Shown here: piece by piece, positions 1 to 10,142 of the stretch
Numbering within the stretch: the first letter of the stretch is position 1
Layout: every line of letters starts with the position of its first letter
Origin: Streptomyces sp. CCM_MD2014
Lineage (GTDB): Bacteria > Actinomycetota > Actinomycetes > Streptomycetales > Streptomycetaceae
NCBI RefSeq assembly: GCF_000772045.1
Contig: NZ_CP009754.1
Span: forward strand, 4,340,001 to 4,404,000
Reading direction: 5' to 3'
DNA length: 64,000 bases
Program-made: the position numbers and the translations under genes
Notes under the pieces: model-generated
What the model was told of the DNA's origin: nothing
Database searches by the model: none
The model's input: only the letters and a program-made list of their open reading frames with translations

Positions 1-55
1 GGCACACCGCCGGCGGCCCGCACGGCCGCACACCCACCGGAAAGGACCTCTCCCC

Positions 56-628
56 ATGACCCGCCCACCCTCCGGCCCCGCCGCCGACCCGGACACGGTC
101 ACCCTCGCCCGGGCCGAGTTCGACGCCCTGCGCGCCCAGGTGCGGGCACTGAGCGACCGCACGGAGATCGCCGAACTGGTCGACCGCTACGTCACCCTGC
201 TGGACACCCAGGACGAGCACGGTTTCGACGACGGCTGGCCGGCCGGGGTCTTCACCGAGGACTGCCTGCTGGAGTTCCCCGTCGGCACGCTGGAAGGACG
301 GGAGGGCGCGGCCGCCTTCCACTTCGACCGCAAGTCCCGGTTCGCCCGGACCCATCACCTGGCGTCCAACTACGGCATCACCACGGACGGAGACACGGCC
401 CGGATCCGCGTCCACCTCGTCGCCTCGCACGTGCACCACGAGGACGGCCCCGACCCCGGCGGCCGCTTCGACATCGGCGGACACAGCGAGGCCGAGGCGG
501 TACGCACCCCGGACGGCTGGCGGATCCACCGCTGGCGGTTCCACCTGACGTGGTCGGACGGGGCCGGCCCGCGCCCCGGCCCCGAGGCGCGCGCCCTGCG
601 CACCTCCCAGCCACGCCCCCGCACCTGA
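56..628 (+). CDS. SnoaL-like (NTF2 fold) family protein
   Basis: A 190-residue protein. Residues 20-45 hold the helical start typical of SnoaL/NTF2-like small domains (IAELVDRYVTLLD), followed by FTEDCLLEFPVG and a beta-rich half ending near WRIHRWRF. Family members are small cone-shaped barrels acting as polyketide cyclases, hydroxylase-like enzymes, dehydratases or ligand-binding proteins; the substrate cannot be read here and I see no diagnostic catalytic dyad. An AAAGGA ribosome site precedes the ATG. The gene is 29 bases upstream of an acyl carrier protein, which suggests a role on a carrier-bound intermediate in a biosynthetic cluster that probably begins left of the window. This link is inference. 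Confidence 0.8.
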   Translation: MTRPPSGPAADPDTVTLARAEFDALRAQVRALSDRTEIAELVDRYVTLLDTQDEHGFDDGWPAGVFTEDCLLEFPVGTLEGREGAAAFHFDRKSRFARTHHLASNYGITTDGDTARIRVHLVASHVHHEDGPDPGGRFDIGGHSEAEAVRTPDGWRIHRWRFHLTWSDGAGPRPGPEARALRTSQPRPRT

Positions 629-657
629 CCGACCGACACCGACGAAAGGACACCACC

Positions 658-984
658 GTGCCGGGCAACCCCGTCACCCTCGACACCGACGCCCTGCGGG
701 GCCTCCACGGCGCGGCCCGCGTGCGGGCCTTCGAGACGTTCCTGTGCCGCAGCCTGGCACCCCACCTCCACGTCCCGCCGGCCCACCGGGTCTCCCTGAC
801 CCGGCCGCTGTACGCCCAGGGCATCGACTCGCTGACCGCGCTCGCCCTCCAGCGCACCCTGGAGTCGGCGCTGGGAGTCCCCGTCCCCTCGCACCACCTG
901 CTGCGGGAACAGACCGTCGGGGAACTCGCCGCCGTCCTCAGCACCACGACGGAGCAGGAGACGTCCGAGGAGGCCACCGCCTGA
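658..984 (+). CDS. Free-standing acyl carrier protein
   Basis: A 108-residue phosphopantetheine-binding protein. The motif GIDSLTAL places the predicted 4'-phosphopantetheine attachment serine at residue 58, inside a normal four-helix carrier domain (about residues 25-100). The GTG start at 658 is chosen because AAAGGA lies about 8 bases upstream; in-frame codons further upstream overlap the preceding gene. The C-terminal tail is acidic and disordered. Being alone and next to a SnoaL-like gene, it is more likely part of a small polyketide or amino-acid-tethering pathway than the housekeeping fatty acid ACP, whose gene normally sits with fabD/fabH/fabF. Confidence 0.85.
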   Translation: MPGNPVTLDTDALRGLHGAARVRAFETFLCRSLAPHLHVPPAHRVSLTRPLYAQGIDSLTALALQRTLESALGVPVPSHHLLREQTVGELAAVLSTTTEQETSEEATA

Positions 985-1068
985 TCACCGGCCACCGGAC
1001 GGCGGCCCTGTGAGTAAAGTCTCAGAACCCGGGAGCGCTCTCCCACGCTTCCCGGCGCACAGCAGAAC

Positions 1069-1102
1069 GGGGCGGCATCTTCGCGATGCCGCCCCGTCTT
1101 TT
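1069..1102 (+). terminator. Intrinsic terminator after the acyl carrier protein gene
   Basis: An 11-bp perfect stem (GGGGCGGCATC paired with its complement, loop 1080-1084) is followed by GTCTTTT. It ends the plus-strand SnoaL/ACP unit. On the minus strand the same hairpin lies just past the tRNA-Leu and could stop that transcript too, though without a U-run. Otherwise I see nothing coding between 985 and 1130. Confidence 0.8.
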
Positions 1103-1130
1103 GCGTGTCCAGAGCATCTGACATGCTCCG

Positions 1131-1217
1131 TGGTGCGCGAGGGGGGAGTTGAACCCCCACGCCCTTGCGGGCACTGGAACCTGAATCCAGCGCGTCTGCC
1201 TATTCCGCCACCCGCGC
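1131..1217 (-). tRNA. tRNA-Leu (anticodon CAG)
   Basis: Read on the minus strand: a 7-bp acceptor stem starting GCGCGGG with one G-U pair, an anticodon arm CTGGA-TTCAGGT-TCCAG giving anticodon CAG, a long variable arm as expected for leucine, and a T-arm with GTTCAACTC. The 3' CCA is encoded (TGG at 1131-1133 on the plus strand). Its 3' end faces the SnoaL/ACP genes, the usual arrangement for a tRNA used as an integration site. Confidence 0.95.
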
Positions 1218-1781
1218 ATTGGGTGTGTCTTCCGGGCCTTTCCTTGCGGTCCGGCGCCTTCCGACACGAGAACATTAGCACGCTGGAAGGGGTCGATTCA
1301 CATCCCTTTCCCCGGGCGGACCGGTGCGGACCGGGGCGCCCGCCCTCCTTCGGGCACTCGTCCCCGTCCGTGGCCGTTCACGTATCAACCTCGTACCGGT
1401 CCGGCCCGTCTCCCCAGGAGCCGGTAGGGGACCGCGGTCAGGTGCGGGACACTGGTCTGCGGCCGCCTCTACGATCCTGGGCATGAGTACCTGAGGGAGC
1501 ACACCCGAAGGGCCCGCGGGAGTTCGAAGAAGAGCTCCGGCGGGAACGCGGGAACTCCGAGAGGCGTCGACACCCGTCGACCGGGCCGACAGGGGGAACC
1601 AGCCGATCGACCGGCGCGTGGATACGATCAGTAAGCAGTACCAGGTGGGCAGTGCGCGCACGCACCGCACGACGCGGAGCGGCACCGCGCAAGGCAGCAG
1701 CAGGCAAGGCAGCAGTACGCAGCACAGCACTACGCAGGACAGTGGCAGCGGACAGGACGGCAGCGACGGAGGAGGTGCCCC
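1218..1781. other. Non-coding gap upstream of fhaA
   Basis: No convincing gene. The right third (about 1680-1770) is rich in CAG/GCAGCAG-like short repeats. A TACGAT hexamer at 1623-1628 could be a -10 element for the fhaA operon, but no clear -35 was found. The fhaA ribosome site GGAGGAGGTG ends the gap. Confidence 0.5.
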
Positions 1782-2642
1782 ATGGGAGTCCTGAAGAAGT
1801 TCGAGCAGCGGCTCGAAGGCCTGGTCAACGGCACCTTCGCAAAGGTCTTCAAGTCCGAGGTGCAGCCCGTGGAGATCGCGGGAGCGCTTCAGCGTGAATG
1901 CGACAACAACGCGACCATCTGGAACCGCGACCGCACCGTCGTGCCCAACGACTTCATCGTGGAACTGAGCACGCCCGACTACGAGCGCCTCAGCCCCTAC
2001 TCCGGCCAGCTCGGCGACGAGCTGGCCGGCATGGTCCGCGACTACGCCAAACAGCAGCGCTACACCTTCATGGGACCGATCAAGGTCCACCTGGAGAAGG
2101 CCGACGACCTCGACACCGGCCTGTACCGGGTGCGCAGCCGCACCCTCGCCTCCTCCAGCAGCCACCAGGGCGGCCCGGCCCCCGCCGCGCCCCCGGCACG
2201 GCCCGCCGGACCCGGCGGCGGGTACGGCTACCCGCCGGCCGCCCCCGCGGGCGCCCCGCCCATGCCGTCCGCGCCGCCGCCCGGCGGCCGCCCCGGCGGC
2301 TACGGCTACCCGCAGCCCGCCGGCGGCCCCCAGCCCCCGGCCACGCCCGCCCCCGGCGGACGCACCCGCCACTGGATCGAGATCAACGGCACCCGCCACC
2401 AGATCTCCCGCGCGACGCTCGTGCTGGGCCGCAGCACCGAGGCCGACGTGCGGATCGACGACCCCGGCGTCTCCCGCCGGCACTGCGAGATCCGGACCGG
2501 AACGCCCTCGACGATCCAGGATCTCGGCTCCACCAACGGCATCGTGGTGGACGGGCAGCACACCACCCGCGCTACGCTCCGCGACGGCTCGCGGATCGTC
2601 GTGGGCAGCACCACCGTTATCTACAGGCAAGCCGAAGGGTGA
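1782..2642 (+). CDS. fhaA: FHA-domain protein FhaA (DUF3662 + FHA)
   Basis: A 286-residue cytosolic protein. Residues 1-105 form the DUF3662 domain, 125-195 a Gly/Pro/Tyr linker with GGYGYP-type repeats, and 205-285 an FHA domain with the phosphothreonine-binding signature (LGRSTEADVRIDD, SRRHCEI, DLGSTNG). In mycobacteria FhaA binds the phosphorylated pseudokinase domain of MviN and restrains lipid II export. This genome has that pseudokinase as a separate gene at 56.8-58.5 kb, so the same partner is likely. It is the first gene of the fhaA-fhaB-pstP-rodA-pbpA-pknB order, with a strong GGAGGAGGTG site before the ATG. Confidence 0.93.
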   Translation: MGVLKKFEQRLEGLVNGTFAKVFKSEVQPVEIAGALQRECDNNATIWNRDRTVVPNDFIVELSTPDYERLSPYSGQLGDELAGMVRDYAKQQRYTFMGPIKVHLEKADDLDTGLYRVRSRTLASSSSHQGGPAPAAPPARPAGPGGGYGYPPAAPAGAPPMPSAPPPGGRPGGYGYPQPAGGPQPPATPAPGGRTRHWIEINGTRHQISRATLVLGRSTEADVRIDDPGVSRRHCEIRTGTPSTIQDLGSTNGIVVDGQHTTRATLRDGSRIVVGSTTVIYRQAEG

Positions 2643-2652
2643 TCCGGGGGCA

Positions 2653-3168
2653 ATGTCAGAGCTGACCCTCACGGTCATGCGGCTGGGTTTTCTCGCCGTA
2701 CTGTGGCTGTTCGTGATCGTGGCCGTGCAGGTCATCCGCAGCGACCTGTTCGGTACGCGGGTCACCCAGCGCGGCGCACGGCGCGACGCCGGCCGACCGC
2801 AGCAGACCGCCACGCGCCAGGGCCAGGCGCCTCCGCAGCAGCGCCAGCAGTCCGGCGGCCGCGGCCGCCGGGGCGCGCCCACCAAGCTGGTCGTGACGGA
2901 GGGCACCCTCACCGGCACCACCGTCGCCCTCCAGGGCCAGACCATCACGCTCGGCCGGGCCCACGACTCGACGATCGTGCTGGACGACGACTACGCCTCC
3001 AGCCGCCATGCCAGGATCTACCCGGACCAGAACGGCCAGTGGATCGTCGAGGACCTGGGCTCCACCAACGGCACCTACCTGGACCGGACCCGGCTGACGA
3101 CCCCCACCCCGATTGGCCCGGGGGCGCCGATCCGCATCGGCAAGACCGTCATCGAGCTGCGGAAGTAG
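2653..3168 (+). CDS. fhaB: Membrane-anchored FHA-domain protein FhaB
   Basis: A 171-residue protein. Residues 5-27 form one membrane span, followed by a basic Gln-rich linker and an FHA domain at about 82-168 with LGRAHDSTIVLDD, SSRHARI and DLGSTNGTY. It begins 10 bases after fhaA and is co-transcribed. Its mycobacterial counterpart (FipA/FhaB) is a PknB substrate at the growing pole and septum. It probably recruits phosphothreonine proteins to the membrane next to RodA and PbpA. FHA ligand residues (R, S, H, N) are all present. Confidence 0.92.
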   Translation: MSELTLTVMRLGFLAVLWLFVIVAVQVIRSDLFGTRVTQRGARRDAGRPQQTATRQGQAPPQQRQQSGGRGRRGAPTKLVVTEGTLTGTTVALQGQTITLGRAHDSTIVLDDDYASSRHARIYPDQNGQWIVEDLGSTNGTYLDRTRLTTPTPIGPGAPIRIGKTVIELRK

Positions 3169-3309
3169 TGCTACACCAATGAATGAGCGCGAGCGGAGCG
3201 AGCACGCAGCGGCGGCCGGCACCCCGGGCCCCGGCGCGCTCCCGACCGGAGGGTGGGCAGTGTGGCTCGACACGACCGGCTGCAGTCGGAGCCGACGGGC
3301 GAGGTGCGC

Positions 3310-4851
3310 ATGAGTCTGTCACTGCGCTTCGCCGCCGGTTCCCACAAGGGCATGATCCGCGAGGGCAACGAGGACTCCGGCTACGCCGGTCCCCGCCTGC
3401 TCGCCATCGCCGACGGCATGGGCGGCCAGGCCGCCGGCGAGGTCGCCTCCTCCGAGGTGATCTCCACCATCGTCGCCCTCGACGACGACGTACCCGGCTC
3501 CGACGTCCTCACCTCGCTCGGCGCCGCCGTCCAGCGCGCCAACGACCAGCTGCGGCAGATGGTCGAGGAGGACCCCGCCCTGGAGGGCATGGGCACCACC
3601 CTCACCGCCCTGCTGTGGACCGGGCAGCGCCTGGGCATGGTCCACGTCGGCGACTCCCGCGCCTACCTCCTGCGCGACGGCGTCCTCACCCAGATCACCC
3701 AGGACCACACCTGGGTGCAGCGCCTCGTCGACGAGGGCCGCATCACCGAGGAGGAGGCGGGCACCCACCCGCAGCGCTCCCTGCTCATGCGCGCCCTCGG
3801 CAGCGGCGACCACGTCGAACCCGACCTGTCCATCCGCGAGGTCCGGGCCGGCGACCGCTACCTCATCTGCTCCGACGGACTCTCCGGCGTCGTCTCCCAC
3901 CAGACGATGGAGGACACCCTCGCCAGCTACCAGGGCCCCCAGGAGACCGTCCAGGAGCTGATCCAGCTCGCCCTGCGCGGCGGCGGCCCGGACAACATCA
4001 CCGTCATCGTCGCCGACGTCCTCGACCTCGACACCGGCGACACCCTCGCCGCCCAGCTGTCCGACACCCCCGTGGTCGTCGGCGCCGTCGCCGAGAACCA
4101 GGCCCAGACGGGCGACAACGGCATCATGCAGACCCCGGCCGGCCGCGCCGCCGGTCTCGGCCGGCCGCGCGGCGGGGGCGGCGAGTTCGGCCCGCCCGGC
4201 AGCGGCGACGTCACCGGCTTCATCCCCACCGGCGGCTTCGACGACTACGGCCCCGACGACTTCGTCAAACCCCGCAAGAACCGCAAGTGGCTCAAGCGGT
4301 CCCTCTACACCGTCCTCGCCCTCGCCGTCATCGGCGGCGGCACCTACGGCGGCTGGCGCTGGACCCAGACCCAGTACTACGTCGGCACCAACGACGACCA
4401 CCTCGCGCTGTACCGGGGCATCAGCCAGGACCTCGCCTGGGTCTCGCTCTCCAAGGTCCAGAAGGACCACCCCGAGATCGAACTCAAGTACCTGCCGCCC
4501 TACCAGCAGAAACTGGTCGAGGCGACCATCCCCGAGAGCGACCTCAACGACGCCCGGGCCAAGATCGAGGAACTGGCGGTCCAGGCCTCCGCCTGCAAGA
4601 AGCAGGCCGAGCGGCGCTCCGCGGCGACCGAGAAGAACGCGAAGACGGGCGAGGGCGAGGCCGGAGGCACCACGGGAACCAGCACCGCCTCCTTCACGTC
4701 CAAGGCGTCACCGAGCCCGAACCCCTCGGGATCGGCCAAGGCACCCGAATCGTCCGAGTCCCCGTCCACGACCGCACCCACTCCAGGCTCAGGCCCGACC
4801 CTCTCGGAGGAAGAACAGAAGGTCGTCTCGCTGTGCGGTAAGCAGCAGTAG
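3310..4851 (+). CDS. pstP: PP2C-family Ser/Thr protein phosphatase (PstP/Stp1 type)
   Basis: A 513-residue membrane phosphatase that reverses PknB phosphorylation. The PP2C domain (residues 1-240) shows the metal ligands in NEDSG and DGMGGQAAGE, then GMGTT, VGDSRAYLLRDG, SDGLSG and GGPDNITV. A juxtamembrane linker rich in Gly leads to one membrane span near 333-353, and the extracellular tail has two Cys and a Ser/Thr/Pro stretch. ATG 3310 is preferred over an in-frame GTG at 3253 because GAGGTG lies just upstream and the PP2C fold begins at once with MSLSLRFAAGS. The gene is in the operon between fhaB and rodA. Confidence 0.92.
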   Translation: MSLSLRFAAGSHKGMIREGNEDSGYAGPRLLAIADGMGGQAAGEVASSEVISTIVALDDDVPGSDVLTSLGAAVQRANDQLRQMVEEDPALEGMGTTLTALLWTGQRLGMVHVGDSRAYLLRDGVLTQITQDHTWVQRLVDEGRITEEEAGTHPQRSLLMRALGSGDHVEPDLSIREVRAGDRYLICSDGLSGVVSHQTMEDTLASYQGPQETVQELIQLALRGGGPDNITVIVADVLDLDTGDTLAAQLSDTPVVVGAVAENQAQTGDNGIMQTPAGRAAGLGRPRGGGGEFGPPGSGDVTGFIPTGGFDDYGPDDFVKPRKNRKWLKRSLYTVLALAVIGGGTYGGWRWTQTQYYVGTNDDHLALYRGISQDLAWVSLSKVQKDHPEIELKYLPPYQQKLVEATIPESDLNDARAKIEELAVQASACKKQAERRSAATEKNAKTGEGEAGGTTGTSTASFTSKASPSPNPSGSAKAPESSESPSTTAPTPGSGPTLSEEEQKVVSLCGKQQ

Positions 4852-4878
4852 GCAAGCCGTGAGAGGCCCCGTCACACG

Positions 4879-6315
4879 ATGAGCAGTACTACCAACCCGT
4901 CGACGCACCACACGTCCACGATCGGCGCCATCGGCGCCCCGAGCCGGCGCAACACCGAGCTGGCTCTGCTCGTGTTCGCCGTCCTCATCCCGGTCTTCGC
5001 CTACGCCAACGTGGGCCTGGCCATCAACGACGAGGTGCCCGCAGGGCTGCTGAGCTACGGCTTCGGCCTCGGCCTGCTGGCCGGCGTCGGCCACCTCGTC
5101 GTCCGCAAGTTCGCGCCGTACGCCGACCCGCTGCTGCTGCCGCTGGCCACCCTCCTCAACGGACTCGGACTCGTCGCCATCTGGCGCCTGGACCAGTCCG
5201 AACTGCTCCAGGACATCAAGCAGGCCGGCACCGCCGCGCCCCGCCAGCTGATGTACACCGCGATGGGCATCGCCCTGTTCGTCGCCGTGATGATCTTCCT
5301 CAAGGACCACCGCGTCCTGCAGCGCTACACCTACATCTCCATGGTCACCGCGCTGTTCCTGCTGCTGCTCCCGCTCGTGCCGGGCCTCGGCAAGAACATC
5401 TACGGCGCCAAGATCTGGATCCAGGTCGGCTCCTTCTCCATCCAGCCCGGTGAATTCGCCAAAATCGTCCTGGCGATCTTCTTCGCCGGCTACCTCATGG
5501 TGAAACGCGACGCGCTCGCCCTGGCCAGCCGCCGCTTCATGGGCCTCTACCTGCCCCGCGGGCGCGACCTCGGCCCCATCCTGGTCGTCTGGATGGTCTC
5601 GATCCTCATCCTGGTCTTCGAGACCGACCTCGGCACCTCGCTGCTGTTCTTCGGCATGTTCGTGATCATGCTGTACGTGGCCACCGAGCGGACCAGCTGG
5701 ATCGTCTTCGGCCTGATGATGTCCGCCGTCGGCGCCGTGGGCGTGGCCAGCTTCGAGCCCCACATCCAGCAGCGCGTCGACGCCTGGCTCGACCCGATGC
5801 GGGAGTTCATGCTCTCCCGCGCCAACCAGGTCGGCCACTCCGAGCAGGCCATGCAGGCCCTGTGGGCCTTCGGCTCCGGCGGCACCCTCGGCACCGGCTG
5901 GGGCCAGGGCCACTCCGAGCTGATCCGCTTCGCCGCCAACTCCGACTTCATCCTCGCCACCTTCGGCGAGGAACTCGGCCTCGCCGGCCTGATGGCCCTG
6001 CTCCTGCTCTACGCCCTGATCGTGGAACGCGGCGTACGCACCGCCCTCGCCGCCCGCGACCCCTTCGGCAAGCTCCTCGCCATCGGCCTCTCCGGCGCCT
6101 TCGCCCTCCAGGTCTTCGTCGTCGCCGGCGGTGTCATGGGCCTCATCCCGCTCACCGGTATGACCATGCCCTTCCTGGCCTACGGCGGCTCCTCCGTCAT
6201 CGCCAACTGGGCGTTGATCGGCATCCTGCTGCGCATCAGCGACACCGCGCGCAGGCCGGCGCCCGCCGCGCCCGCCAACCCCGACGCCGAGATGACCCAG
6301 GTGGTCCGACCGTGA
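4879..6315 (+). CDS. rodA: SEDS peptidoglycan glycosyltransferase (RodA/FtsW/SpoVE family)
   Basis: A 478-residue polytopic membrane protein with about 10-12 hydrophobic spans and SEDS landmarks: the loop PGLGKNIYGAKIWIQVGSF followed by QPGEFAKI, FETDLGTSLLFF, and the C-terminal LIPLTGMTMPFLAYGGSS. SEDS proteins polymerise lipid II glycan strands and pair with a class B PBP; here the next gene, pbpA, overlaps by 4 bases. The wall-signalling operon context, rather than a dcw cluster, argues for RodA or a sporulation/branching SEDS protein rather than the divisome FtsW. Confidence 0.92.
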   Translation: MSSTTNPSTHHTSTIGAIGAPSRRNTELALLVFAVLIPVFAYANVGLAINDEVPAGLLSYGFGLGLLAGVGHLVVRKFAPYADPLLLPLATLLNGLGLVAIWRLDQSELLQDIKQAGTAAPRQLMYTAMGIALFVAVMIFLKDHRVLQRYTYISMVTALFLLLLPLVPGLGKNIYGAKIWIQVGSFSIQPGEFAKIVLAIFFAGYLMVKRDALALASRRFMGLYLPRGRDLGPILVVWMVSILILVFETDLGTSLLFFGMFVIMLYVATERTSWIVFGLMMSAVGAVGVASFEPHIQQRVDAWLDPMREFMLSRANQVGHSEQAMQALWAFGSGGTLGTGWGQGHSELIRFAANSDFILATFGEELGLAGLMALLLLYALIVERGVRTALAARDPFGKLLAIGLSGAFALQVFVVAGGVMGLIPLTGMTMPFLAYGGSSVIANWALIGILLRISDTARRPAPAAPANPDAEMTQVVRP

Positions 6316-7784
6316 ACAAGCCACTGCGCCGAATCGCGATCTTCTGCGGCCTCCTCGTCCTCACCCTGCTCATCCGGGACAACTGGCTCCAGTACGTCCA
6401 GGCCGACGAGCTCAAGGAGGACGAGCACAACCGCCGCGTCGCCATCGAGCGGTACGCCAGCCCCCGCGGCGACATCATCGTCGACGGCAAGGCCATCACC
6501 TCACACGCCACCACCGAGGGCGACTTCAAGTACAAGCGCACCTACAAGGACGGCGCCATGTGGGCGCCCGTCACCGGCTACGTCTCCCAGGCCTACGGCG
6601 CCACCCAGCTCGAGGCCATCGACGACGGCATCCTCACCGGCAACGACGACCGGCTCTTCTTCCGCAACACCCTCGACATGATCACGGGCGAGAAGCGCGA
6701 AGGCGGCAACGTCGTCACCACCCTCAACGCCGCCGCCCAGAAGGCCGCCTACGACGGCCTGAAGAAGCAGGGCGCCAAGGGAGCCGTCGTCGCGATCGAA
6801 CCGTCCACCGGCAAGATCCTCTCCATGGCCTCGTACCCCTCGTACGACCCCACCACGATCGCGGGCAGCGACAACGCGGCCGGCGAGGCCTGGAACAGGC
6901 TCCAGAAGAAGAACAACCCCGACGACCCGATGCTCAACCGGGCGCTGCGCGAGGTCTACCCGCCCGGCTCCACCTTCAAGGTGGTCACCGCCGCCGCGGC
7001 CCTGGAACACGGCCTGTACAAGTCCGCCGACGAGAAGACCGACTCCCCGCTGCCCTGGACCATGCCCGGCACCACCACCGAGCTGAAGAACGAGGGCAAC
7101 CTCCCCTGCGAGGACGCCACCCTCCGCGAGGCCCTGCGCGTCTCCTGCAACACCGTCTTCGGCAAGGTCGGCTACGACCTCGGCAACGACGACATGCTGG
7201 AGACCGCCAAGAAGTTCGGCTTCACCGAGGAGCAGTTCGTCCCGGTCCGCTCCAGCGCCTCCGTCTTCTCCGACGACATGAACGACTCCCAGGTCGCGCT
7301 CTCCTCCATCGGCCAGTACAACACCGCCGCCACCCCGCTGCAGATGGCCATGGTCACCTCGGCCATCGCCAACAACGGCACCCTGATGAAGCCCTACATG
7401 GTCGACGCGCTCCAGGCCCCCAACCTCGACACCATCGAGAAGACGGACCCCGAGGAGATGAGCAAGCCGCTGTCCGCGGACAACGCCCAGATCCTCCAGT
7501 CCATGATGGAGACCGTCGTCAAGGACGGCACGGGAACCAACGCGCAGATCGACGGCGTCACGGTGGGTGGCAAGACCGGTACCGCACAGCACGGTGTCGA
7601 CAACAGCGAGAACCCGTACGCCTGGTTCATCTCGTACGCCAAGACCGACGACGGCAGCTCGCCCGTCGCCGTGGCCGTGGTGATCGAGGACGAGAACGCC
7701 GTCCGCGACGACATCTCCGGCGGCGGCCTCGCGGCACCGATCGCGAAGGACGTCATGGAGGCCGTCATCGACAGCAAGAAGTGA
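6312..7784 (+). CDS. pbpA: Class B penicillin-binding protein (transpeptidase)
   Basis: A 490-residue D,D-transpeptidase. One N-terminal membrane anchor (residues 8-24) is followed by a short dimerisation region and a transpeptidase domain with STFK (Ser220 nucleophile), SCN (278-280) and KTG (421-423). The GTG start overlaps the rodA stop in GTGA, a sign of translational coupling and of an expected RodA-PbpA complex. The size fits mycobacterial PbpA. No PASTA domain is present; PASTA repeats are instead on PknB downstream. Confidence 0.93.
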   Translation: MNKPLRRIAIFCGLLVLTLLIRDNWLQYVQADELKEDEHNRRVAIERYASPRGDIIVDGKAITSHATTEGDFKYKRTYKDGAMWAPVTGYVSQAYGATQLEAIDDGILTGNDDRLFFRNTLDMITGEKREGGNVVTTLNAAAQKAAYDGLKKQGAKGAVVAIEPSTGKILSMASYPSYDPTTIAGSDNAAGEAWNRLQKKNNPDDPMLNRALREVYPPGSTFKVVTAAAALEHGLYKSADEKTDSPLPWTMPGTTTELKNEGNLPCEDATLREALRVSCNTVFGKVGYDLGNDDMLETAKKFGFTEEQFVPVRSSASVFSDDMNDSQVALSSIGQYNTAATPLQMAMVTSAIANNGTLMKPYMVDALQAPNLDTIEKTDPEEMSKPLSADNAQILQSMMETVVKDGTGTNAQIDGVTVGGKTGTAQHGVDNSENPYAWFISYAKTDDGSSPVAVAVVIEDENAVRDDISGGGLAAPIAKDVMEAVIDSKK

Positions 7785-7798
7785 CCGCGCCATGAACG

Positions 7799-7820
7799 GG
7801 ACGTGACTCCCGTCACGTCC
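7799..7820. other. Small hairpin between pbpA and pknB
   Basis: A perfect 9-bp stem (GGACGTGAC / GTCACGTCC) with a 4-base loop lies in the 190-base gap. With no T-run, it may be a weak terminator or an attenuator. It suggests that pknB has at least partly separate transcription from the rest of the operon. Confidence 0.45.
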
Positions 7821-7974
7821 GCTTCACATCGGCGCACGTTGCGATACCGGTCCTGTATCGGCTGCCCGGCTCGGCCAAGGGGCCCGGAGCGAGCCGGGTA
7901 CGGTAGGCCGGACGGCAGCCTCCGACCGTACAAGCATGCCGGTCGGGACCGACGGAGAGGGCTGGTAGGTAACC

Positions 7975-9990
<2,016 letters not shown>

Positions 9991-10012
9991 CCCGCCTGCC
10001 CGACCGTCCGTC

Positions 10013-10053
10013 CGGAGCCCCGGCCCTCAGCCAAGCTGAGGGCCGGGGCTCCG
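10013..10053 (+). terminator. Hairpin terminator after pknB
   Basis: A perfect 18-bp GC-rich stem (CGGAGCCCCGGCCCTCAG and its complement) has a 5-base loop, 22 bases past the pknB stop. There is no T-run, which is common for actinobacterial hairpin terminators. Confidence 0.8.
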
Positions 10054-10142
10054 TCGTACAGACCGACACGCGTCGATCGTGTCTTCGTATCTCATGACTC
10101 GTTGACTCCGGGTGACCACACGACCCGCCCCGGAGGACAACC

